Below are positions 55,170-64,000 of a stretch of 64,000 nucleotides of DNA, piece by piece. The DNA comes from Dendrocalamus latiflorus (Eukaryota > Streptophyta > Magnoliopsida > Poales > Poaceae), in contig CM029663.1 of the NCBI GenBank assembly GCA_017311315.1, forward strand, positions 34,638,622 to 34,702,621, written 5' to 3'. Position 1 is the stretch's first letter; every line of letters starts with the position of its first letter. The position numbers and the translations under genes were made by a program. Below the pieces are notes generated by a model, which saw only the letters and a program-made list of their open reading frames with translations, had not been told where the DNA came from and did no database searches.

Positions 55170-57820
55170 AGAGGCGCTATGAACACAGCTTGTTCGTGAT
55201 GTTTTGATAAATCCAGACAGGGCAGACCACAGAATATTGGGAGCGATTGATCTCAATTTATTAAAACTTTTGCAATATTGGTCCTCAGATTGAATCGTGT
55301 TGTCATCGATCTCCAGTACGGTAAAACTTTTTTGCGACATTGGATGTAATTGTATTCCTTGATATCTTTTGCTCTTCAAAAGTGGATATACCACATTCAA
55401 AAGTAGGCATACCACATAGATGTGTGTTCTTGGTGGTGGGGACTTCGGAGTCCCAAGTGGTTGACCTGAATTCATATTATAGATTAGGCAAAGATAAAAG
55501 AAAACTCTTTTCATAAAATCTCTCTCTGTCTCGACTTTTTCTATTGATTAGCTTAAGAGAACGATAGGAAAGCAACATTTTTCTCTAGGAACCTGGAAAC
55601 CTGGAATGGTGGGCATTTATAAGTTGGCAGGGACTCCTTCAAATGTAATTTTCCTACGAACATTATGTGAGCGAACTGATTGGTAATCACCTTCTCACCC
55701 AATTTGAATGGTGGGAGGCCTCCGTACATATGGGCAAGTACCGCATCGAAACACATCGCCGATCTGTGCTGCAATTTTCATTTAACAAATAATTAATATA
55801 AGATCAAGGCACAATCTTCACAAGAACAGAAGAAAAGAAAAGACACAAGTAATAACTCGAGCGCAGGGAAGGGATGCAAAATTGATGGATTTTCACAAGA
55901 ATGCACAAATGGGACTATAAGCCTGCAACTAATAATTGTGTTACCATAGGCTAAATAAGGGTTACCAGTCTATTATATAGTGAGCTCTAATTTCTGTACC
56001 TTCTTGCTAGCTGTAACGGCCCAAATTTGCAAATTTTTTAAACCAAATATAAAAAAACCACTCCATATAATTTTCCTTAATTTTCTGGTATTTATCCTGA
56101 ATTTTTCTATTTTTGTGGTATTTACTTGGATTCTCCTGATTTAATTCTCTACTGAAAAATTCTTTTCTTTTCCCAAAAATTAAAATCCTAAAACCCTAGT
56201 TTTTCCCCAACACTGTGCAACTTCCTTTTCTTTTAAATATTCTACTCAATTTATTTTCAGATTGTTGTCAACTCGCATTTCTATTGGATTTTTATTGCTT
56301 TTATTTGTTTCGCCTTAGAATACGACATGGTCAATCTTGGAATAGGAGGAGACATCCATGACTAGATTTTCAAGATGAAGAGCTCGTAGATTGGTATGAT
56401 GACTCTGAACAAGAAGGCAAATCACATATTTGATCATGTTGATCCTATTTTTATAGTTAATATGTTGCATAATTAATTTAGTAAAATTATTTTTATAATA
56501 AATTAGATGATAGTTATAATCCTATAATTACTATTGGTAAAACTCTATTTGAGTGCCATACCATATCCACCACAACAAAATTATACCTTAGGTTAGATGA
56601 TAGGGTATTACTATATTATTCACACCGTAGCAGTAGCAGTAGGTGACATATTATTTATACTATTGGTAAAACCATGCGATTGTCGCTGTCCAGTGTAGTG
56701 CTGGTATATTTTTTGGTACAATGGAGCCTAGAGGGATGGTGTGTTGATCCTCGCCCAAAGCATATAAGAACTAGAATCTTGTGCTGTGAGAAGAACATAG
56801 TTATCACCCATCCACGGGATCGAGATATCGGACTTGGCATGTATAATGCTCTTATTGAGCGAATGTCTACGTAGGCCTCACCAAGCATGTTTTGAACCCC
56901 TGTGTGAATCCACATTCTAAAATTGTGCGTGGATGTGAACTTGAGAGTCACTTGTCAGGCGCCACAAACAACAGGGCCCATGTAACATCGGAAGTGTATA
57001 GTTGCTGGCTACCTAATGGTTACAATGGATGCTTACCCTATTTGGACGAACATTTGCAAGGCATAGCAGATACCTTGTTATCCTAATTCTGATCAAGTTG
57101 CGGATTTCTTATGCATAAAGCTGAGCAACCTCTACAGAGTTATTAAAGTGTCGATACATTGTGCTTCTAGTATATGGAGCTATGTTTCTGGGTGATTGCA
57201 ACTTCAAAGCATAAGTAGTTGTTTTGAATTGATGAATTGGTAATAGTGGAGGTTATTGATCTTCAATGACAACACTATGTTAATTACAACCATTTTGAAA
57301 AGCCATTTTCTTCAAAATCAAAAACTTACTTTTTGTCCAATAAAATAATTGTATACTAAGTGTCAACCTAGAGCCCAATTCATTTGAAATCCCTGCATTT
57401 GATATATATGCATTTCCTACATGGCTTGCTGAGAACCAAAAGTACTTATTCTTGCTCAAATCTTTAGTAGGTGGATTGGAAGAAGCTGAGCTCCTCGACT
57501 GAGAGAAGTACGAGGCATCTATGCTCAAGCAATGTATGTGGAGTTTTGCTAGATCTTTTGTAATGTATAAATTCGGCCAAAGGCCTACCCCTATGTACAA
57601 CTCGATAGCTAGACCTTATTTTTGTAATAAAATATAAAACATATATCATGTTTATCGAAACTTGTGCAATGTACTATTATTTGCACAACTATAATCTTGG
57701 ATATCATCATCAAGTTGGAGTTTTGGAAATGCCCTCGTAGCTTTCTTTTTTAGGAAAAAAACCTCTTATTTATATTAATAACTTAATAAGTAAAGTACAT
57801 AGTACCTGACTTTTACATTG
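55170..57820. other. Downstream region: CRK 3' flank and decayed gypsy LTR sequence
   Basis: No gene recognised. The string TGTAACGGCCCAAATTTGC at 56014 is a typical start of a grass Ty3/gypsy LTR, and 56400-56470 resembles 29460-29530 in the other LTR-like block. The segment 56680-57090 has short codon-like frames (DPRPKHIRTRILCCEKNIV) of unknown family. Confidence 0.45.
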
Positions 57821-60800
57821 TGTAGGATCATATGATGCAATCAGAGGGGGGTGAATGATTGCCTCCGCTTCTTAAAATCTTTATGTAGTCAAAGATGAAT
57901 TCGACCGCTCGAAAGAACACTTGATCTTCAGCTCTACTCGTAGTCGTACATTTCACCCAAAAAGCATTCACCAGGAATCACAAACAAAATTGACTCAAGA
58001 TGTTCTTTATTACTGGATTTTCATGGATTTACAAAGTGCCCTCACAAGCACCCCTAAAAACCCTAGCACAAAAAGCTTCCTCAAAGCCACGGCCAAAATA
58101 CTTGGCTTCTCCTTGTTTTTATATGCTAGAGCATTAAACCATGATCACCTCAAACACGGGCATCTTAAATCGTGTATCCCCTGGACACGCAATCCTATCT
58201 CTTCCTCAAATCAAGAGACTCGAAACCCTTCCAAACACGGGTTTTACCATATCTCTAAACCTTGCTGCTATGGACTCCTTCCATAACGTTTTCAATCTCA
58301 CCATGTGATGAAGCCTCCAGGAACGCATCTCCTGTAGCTCTATTTCACATCATCAACCTCTGTGTAGAAACCTCCAGGGTCGCACCACCTGTAGCTTCTC
58401 TACGCATCACCACCTTTGATCTCCATGTACTCCAACGTTAGCCTGACCATCTCGTGTGACATCCTTAACTGTCTGGACCTCAGATCTCTCTATCCTAGTC
58501 CTGGTCCTCCTTGTCACCGGTCATGTTCGTCTCTACGCAATCCTGCACATGCAAAAACCAAAGAAATGTTTTCTGGCACAAGTTCTCCACAACTTGACTG
58601 TCATCAGCACACACACTCGCACCACCCTTGTCCATCCATAAACAAGAACCAAACCAACCATGACCATCAACCAGGTTGTCTACGACCACCAATTCCATCA
58701 CTTTCTGCAAATTAGCCTTAGATCACTCAATACACATTCTGTTAGCTCAACGAGTACTCGAAAACCACAAGTACTCAGGAATTATCATCGCTTCGCTCCA
58801 AACACTCATGAATACCATGCATCGCTACCGTCCAAAACCATCGAGTACCGACTACCGAGTACCAAGCGCTATTAATACGACTACAAACCAATCACTACAA
58901 CATCGATCACCAAATTCCGAATATCACCGACAACCGCTACCGAGTACCGAGTCCTTCCGACTACGAGTATTGTTCCTCCAAACACTGTTCACCGATCACC
59001 ACCAGCCAATCCTACTACTGGTCTAACATGAGTACTCAAAGTAATCGAAGATAGCAAGAGTTAAAGCACTCGTAACAACCATGAAGTCTATGAGTACAGT
59101 CCGTGAAGCCTACGGCAACCGATCACAAAGTCTTGGCCATTCGATCGCAAAGTCTACGACTACTGATCACAAAGTCTTGGCCTTTCGATCGCAAAGTCTA
59201 CTACTACCGATCACAAAGTCTAAGACCATCGACCAGTAAAGTCTATGACTACCGACCAGAAAAATCTAAACTATCAAGTACAACTAGTAAAATCTATGAC
59301 AATCGAGTATCGACCGGTGAAGTCTACGACTATCGACCAATTACTATAGCTACACCATAGACAAGGTACTATAGCTACTCAACCTATCTGAAACCACTCA
59401 GACAACCAAAACCACTCAAAGCTGACTAAAACCACTTGGAGCTATGTAAAACCACTCAAAGTAGAACAAAACTACTCGAAACAACCAAAACCACTTGGAG
59501 AAGACAAAACCACTTGGAGTAACTAAAACCACTTGGACAAGACTGAAACTACTCGAACTTGAAACCTTTGACCGCGATCGACTAAAACTTTCACAAACAC
59601 AAAATCCAAAGCAATCCAAATATCAATTATTCATTATAACTTTATTCATGACCATCAACATGGTCCAACAATCTCCTTCTTGATGAATACATTGACAACA
59701 CAAAACAAAATTTGCAAAAAGAAAGTTTCATAGCTACAGCGAACAAACTTGAAAGCCCAGACAAGTCCCAAAGGCACTCAAAAGCTTAGACAAACTCCCC
59801 CTTAACACAAGAGAAACAAATTTCTTAGAAAACTCCCATTTTTCTCCAAATTCTTCTAGTTTCCTCCCCCTTTGTCGATTTTTCTCCCCTTTTTTTCTAA
59901 TTTCTCCCCCCTTTGGCAATGAAATCATCAAGGGTTGCAAAGAGAGGATAAGTCTACAAAGGTGCAAAGAGAGTAAACATTCAGAAGCTTTGAGGATTAT
60001 CCATGTCACTTTGCATTGATTTAATAATTTAAGCAAGTCCTCTTTTTGTGTAGAGCTCCCTAGATCATATAAACTCATATATCATATAGCACTGTCAAAA
60101 CTAGTCTTTAACATGATTAAGCAACTTAACGTACATGATAGACCCTCATAAAAATAACTAATCAAGCTAAAGATCTTACTCAAGAAGATAGCCATAAAAA
60201 AATACAGATTTAAATATAGATGCTAGGATCACGCGCTAAGTGAGCAACAAGTGCCAAACTGAAGCACAAATCTTAACATAGATTTACATAACTCAACAAA
60301 TAGCATTGACACTTGATTATGGCTTATGTCAGTAAAGCATATCCTAGACTGGGAGCCATCTACAACCGCCTCCTAAGCTTCAGCCCATATTAATTTTAGC
60401 ACATTTAAAATGGTCTTTTTGAGCCAACTTGATTTACATTTCATTAGGTGTAGCATCTCAAGCCTTATCTAATTGATCATGCCAAGCAAAAAGCTTAAGG
60501 TTTCATGATCTCGATCATATGAAACACCTCCAAGTTCATGCCTGATGCAATGTCAAGCTGTCTCATGAGAGAGAATTATTGAGATGCATACAAAATTAGC
60601 AATTTCACCACAATTTGCACATGTATTTCTAGATAAGCTAAAAGTGATTCAAGAAGGAATTGGAATGGCTCAAACTTAGACTTGACCTAGAATCAGGATT
60701 TAACTAGGTATTTAAACATGATAGATCTCAAAAGTAATCACTCTAATCAAAACTTATCCAAAGAATTCAACCTTGTCATATTGTTTGTTCAAGTTGACAA

Positions 60801-60930
60801 TATTTAACTACAACTGTTCATGATCAAAGCTACATAGCATATGGATAAACATGATAAAGATAGCTCTACTTCTCATCTGATTTCAAAGACATAAACTTGA
60901 TATATTATATGACAAGTATAATAAACAAAG
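57821..60930 (-). mobile_element. LTR of the TGTAGGACC family with adjoining internal region, minus strand
   Basis: On the + strand the LTR begins TGTAGGATCATATGATGC and CAGAGGGGGGTGAATG, and it ends CATGGTCCAACA at 59670. On the minus strand a purine-rich AGAAGGAGAT directly precedes TGTTGG, so this is the 3' LTR of a minus-strand element. The sequence 59671-60930 (several TTTCTCCCCC blocks on the + strand) would be its 3' internal part, lacking pol. The LTR carries arrays of GATCACAAAGTCTACGAC-like units (59105-59340) and ACCACTTGGAG-like units (59388-59560). It is cut by, or abuts, the gypsy element at 60931. Confidence 0.65.
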
Positions 60931-61828
60931 TGTCAAGGATAGAATAATCCTCAAATTATTACGTTATCATATTCCTTTAATATACCCCTTATCGATAAGA
61001 AAAAAGTTCTATATAATAGTCATAAGCTCTGCTACGACCACATGGTCGTAAGTCTTACTACGACCATATGGTCGTAAGTCTTACTATGACTGCCTGGTCG
61101 TAAGCTCTTTTACGACCACATAGTCGTAAGCTCTGTTACGACCGCATGGTCATAAGTCTTACTACGACCACATGGTTTTAAGTTCTACTATGACCATATA
61201 GTCGTAAGCTCTTCTACTATCACCTAGTCATAAGCTCTTCTATGACCATAAAGTCGTCAGTCTTGCTACGACTACATGGTCGTAAGTTCTCCTACAACCA
61301 CATAGTCATAAGTTGTCATGTGACCTCCTTATGGTCATGGACCTTCCTGTGACTAACCTATCTTTGACCAACTTGTCTACGATGACCAACTACATCGTTG
61401 ATTCATCTGACAAGGCAGTTAGAATGTGCATTTATCCAATAACCGCATACAATCTCTCTCTGAAAACAACCGCCACACAGTGAATGGCCACTATGTCTCT
61501 TTGACAATAACTTTCATCAGACAGTTATCACCCGAAGCGTTAAGGCATCTTATAACGCGGGACAATGGCCATCGCTTCACCAGCTATATAAAGGTTGACG
61601 TCGGAGAGGGAAAGGAGAGGGCTAGCCATTTGCATGATTCTCTATTGTAATTCTTTTTCTGGTTATTAGCAATTACACAGGACCTAGGGTTATTATTCTC
61701 TCAAGAGAAGGCCCAAACTTGGATAAAGATTCCTATGTCTTTACTCTGCATGTGCGTACTCTAGGTCTATTGAGAGAATCCCTGAATCCAAACAAATCGT
61801 ACATAAGATTGATATTAAAACATCAACA
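60931..61828 (+). repeat. Gypsy 5' LTR with 26-bp palindrome array
   Basis: 898 bp, from TGTCAAGGATAG to CATCAACA. The array at 61020-61320 has about eleven units of TACGACCACATGGTCGTA type. A TATA-like CTATATAAAGG at 61584-61594 lies downstream of the array and is the probable LTR promoter. The reverse complement of the LTR start recurs at 7046. Confidence 0.85.
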
Positions 61829-61831
61829 GTT

Positions 61832-61847
61832 GGCACCGTCCGTGGGA
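61832..61847 (+). promoter_or_regulatory. Primer binding site of the gypsy element
   Basis: GGCACCGTCCGTGGGA, three bases after the LTR. It is one or two changes from the TGGCGCCGTCTGTGGGA-like site common in grass gypsy elements (from memory). Confidence 0.7.
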
Positions 61848-61913
61848 ATTTTTTGAGACCTTCGTTGAAGACTCCAGTAATTGCTTGTCATCAGATCCTC
61901 CGGTAATGTCCTC

Positions 61914-63255
61914 ATGGTAGATGAATCGAACGAGGAGAACTAGTTCGACTTAACTGACTACACGAGTATCGACATTGCGGCCTGCTATGACTATGAGCAG
62001 ACGATGCTTGCTTCCGACGGTGAGGCCGTCTCGGGAGATCCATCTCGGTATCTTAGAGACCGCACTGTAGAAAAGGCTGAAGGAGTATCCTCATTCTCCG
62101 CAGCAATATGCCAGACGGACGAACCAGTTTCCCCTGATGGCAAGGGTCAATTTGACCACGAACATGACTCACAACATGACAATGGGTTTGCCCTCAAGTG
62201 TTCGAGTCCACCGGCGACCGCTCGAGCAGTTTTAGCAAGCTCTGGAATCTATAATTCTGGGAATTTGTCATCGACTAATGGTCGTAACTCTCCGATAAAA
62301 CCTGCAAAGAAAGTGGCTAGGCTTCCTATGAGTTTCCTTGCCCCTTCACAGAGTACTCATCCAACCGGAGATAGTTATAACCCAGAGTACCCCTTCCTGC
62401 GATTCGATAGGTTCACACCTGAACTCACTGTGGTGTGCTGGCCACCACAGTTTTGACCAGAAAACCTGGAGAGATTTGATGGGTCCCAAAACCCCATCGA
62501 GTTCCTTTATATCTACATGACCGCGGTTCGAGTAGCGGGAGGTGGAGAGTACACTATGGCAAACTATCTACCAATTGTACTCTTGATTGTGGTTGCTCAA
62601 TCAACCATTCAAGTCAACCCATTCGTGGTAGCATCTTTGCGATCTTCTGTTGGCCAACTTCTAGGGGTCCTACCATTACCTTAGGAAAGAGGACGATCTG
62701 CACCGAATGCAGCAAAATAGTAATGAGACCTTACAACAATTCATCAGGCATTTCAGTCATGTTCATAATTCAATTCCAGAGGTATCTAACATTTCTGTCA
62801 TTAGGGCATTAAAGCATGGTGTCCGCAATCGAAGGTTCATAGAGGATGTCGCCTTGAATCCTTTGACTACCATCGTCGAGTTCCTTAAGATGGTCGATCG
62901 CTACACGACTGCTACTAAGGCAGTCGAAGGGACTAAAACCATCGATCGGGTCAACCGAAGTTTCGAAGAGGAAGGTGAAGGCAGTAGGAGAAAGAGGAAG
63001 GCCAGGAAGTCCAAGAGCAAGGCCAAAGGTTCACAGCCTCAGGTCGAGACCTTGAAGGAAGTCTTGGTCGTAGGCGATGAAAAGCCTTGGAACCCAAAAC
63101 AATGCTCCGATCGAAAGGACAACAAGCCTAGGTGGTGCCCTTTCCACAAGAGAGAAGGGCACGACCTTCACAATTGCCAAGTTTTGCGACAAAAACTCAA
63201 GGATTATTACTTCGCAAAGGGTCGTTCCCTATACTTGATTAGTCAGGGCAAATGA
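61914..63255 (+). pseudogene. Gypsy gag, with stops
   Basis: From ATG 61914 the frame reads MVDESNEEN, meets a TAG at 61941, continues FDLTDYTSIDIAACYDYEQT, meets a TGA at about 62455, then reads PENLERFDGSQNPIEFLYIY (the gag core). It changes frame before QQNSNETLQQFIRHFSHVHN. The final part has a basic stretch (RRKRKARKSKSKAKG) and a zinc-knuckle-like CPFHKREGHDLHNC before a TGA at 63253. Gag would package the element RNA. The middle is shortened: about 60-70 residues usual between the two core blocks are missing. Confidence 0.82.
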
Positions 63256-63403
63256 GTGGTCGAAAGCACTTTGAAGATGACAAGGAGATGTTGTTCTAGG
63301 ATCCGCAGCATACCGTTGGGCACATCTATGGAGTATCTTTAACGTATGAGTCAAAACAACAATATAAAACTATCGAGCATGAGGTAAACTCCAACGTGAG
63401 GTA

Positions 63404-63546
63404 AGAAATTTCCTCACGTAAATTGCTTTGAATACGTAAATCAATCATTTGTCCTTGAGGATCTGCCATTAATCCTCTCATACCTACTAATTGGTGTACT
63501 TGAGATGCATTTTCTCTAGCTTCTGAAAAAGACATTAGATAGACTG
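63404..63546 (-). pseudogene. rpoC2: Nuclear insertion of plastid rpoC2 fragment
   Basis: Minus-strand translation reads MSFSEARENASQVHQLVGMR then GLMADPQGQMIDL and QSNLREE. This is a highly conserved segment of the plastid RNA polymerase beta'' subunit (from memory of the family). About 143 bp are present. At the low-coordinate edge, ACGTGAGG (63394-63401) faces its reverse complement CCTCACGT (63412-63419), so the end of the insert folds back on itself. The fragment interrupts the gypsy element between gag and protease. It is non-functional here. Confidence 0.85.
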
Positions 63547-63589
63547 GACCCTTCCCTTGTCAATTATCTTCCGAGGTGGTCAAAAATTA

Positions 63590-63800
63590 CTACCTCTTTT
63601 GAGAAAGTCAACTATTCAACCCCTTCAACTCAACCTGGCCAGTTTTCGATCGTGGTCGAACCTACTATCAACAACTGTCGAGTAAATCAAGTATTGATTG
63701 TGGGTGGTAGTTCATTAAATATCTTGCTTGCAGGTGCTCTGGACGAGATGTAAGTTCCTCAGACTAGAATAAAACTAGTACGATATTCATTTCATGGGAT
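63590..63800 (+). pseudogene. Gypsy aspartic protease fragment
   Basis: Reads NYSTPSTQPGQFSIVVEPTI then NCRVNQVLIVGGSSLNILLA. The family active site is DGGSS-like; here the Asp codon reads Gly (VGGSS), so the protease is dead. A TAA/TAG-type break at about 63750 follows. Confidence 0.7.
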
Positions 63801-64000
63801 CGTACCAGGATCTTCAGCCAAGCCCGTGGCCAAGTTTTTTTGCCTAATATGTTCGATCTAATGATTGGTCAAATATGTGAGCAAAGTCTAACATGGGACT
63901 ATGGAGCGCTTTCCTCAGGTCCAAAAGCAATCATATGCCCTCCTTATGTCTTCGAGGAGCCTAAGGCATTGTTTTCAGGTGCACGAAATTGTTGTGCCAC

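Larger units (their letters stand above)
60931..64000 (+). mobile_element. Ty3/gypsy element, 5' part; runs off the window
   Basis: A 5' LTR (60931-61828), a primer site GGCACCGTCCGTGGGA (61832-61847), a broken gag (61914-63255) and a broken protease (about 63590-63800) follow in order. A plastid fragment sits between the last two. Stops occur in gag and the protease active-site Asp is replaced, so the copy is dead. The 3' half lies beyond the window. Confidence 0.85.

Noticed and set aside
61020..61320. Regularly spaced palindromes considered as a CRISPR array
   Set aside because: Units are contiguous and diverged without unique spacers, lie in an LTR and are in a plant nuclear genome.

Overview
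The window is nuclear DNA of a grass (Poaceae). Plant genes are broken by GT-AG introns, and the intergenic and intronic space is filled with transposon families typical of grasses (CACTA, MULE, PIF/Harbinger, hAT, Helitron, Ty1/copia, Ty3/gypsy, MITEs), many of them nested. I cannot name the species. No prokaryotic genes, CRISPR arrays, rRNA genes or free-standing tRNA genes were seen.

The host backbone is a tandem pair of cysteine-rich receptor-like kinase (CRK) genes on the + strand. The first, 2451-35494, is a wreck. It has lost its ectodomain, has stops and frameshifts, and has lost both catalytic aspartates. Its exons are spread over 33 kb by a gene-capturing PIF/Harbinger element (2810-5892), gypsy and CACTA remnants (6469-16260), a copia remnant (16285-17111), a MULE (about 17352-25273) holding a solo LTR that itself holds another solo LTR, a copia element inserted in exon 6 (26647-33171), and a further solo LTR in the same exon (33196-35241). 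The second CRK (40845-55169, six exons) reads open throughout and predicts 653 residues: signal peptide, two DUF26 domains, one transmembrane helix and a kinase with every catalytic motif. Its third intron is 8.3 kb because it holds a nearly complete copia element (42463-48137, antisense) and a Helitron (48323-50439).

Between the two CRKs lie a truncated LTR, a 945-bp Ac/Ds-like hAT element with a perfect 8-bp target duplication (37487-38431) and two exons resembling sterol carrier protein 2 on the minus strand. Downstream of the intact CRK (55170-64000) there is no recognisable host gene: a gypsy LTR start, a minus-strand LTR with adjoining internal sequence, then a Ty3/gypsy element running off the window, with a plastid rpoC2 fragment embedded in it.

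The most unusual observations are: (1) a PIF/Harbinger-type element carrying three exons of ribosomal protein S7 next to an 0.9-kb G-rich minisatellite; (2) the same hyphenated palindrome (TACGAC, 6 bp, GTCGTA) repeated about every 26 bp in LTRs of two apparently unrelated retrotransposon lineages; (3) a nuclear rpoC2 insertion with a fold-back junction; and (4) related AT-rich arrays in opposite orientation in introns 3 and 5 of the intact CRK, flanking the exons for the catalytic core. Target duplications, LTR ends and splice junctions were read by eye; family names that rest on memory of consensus sequences are marked as such.
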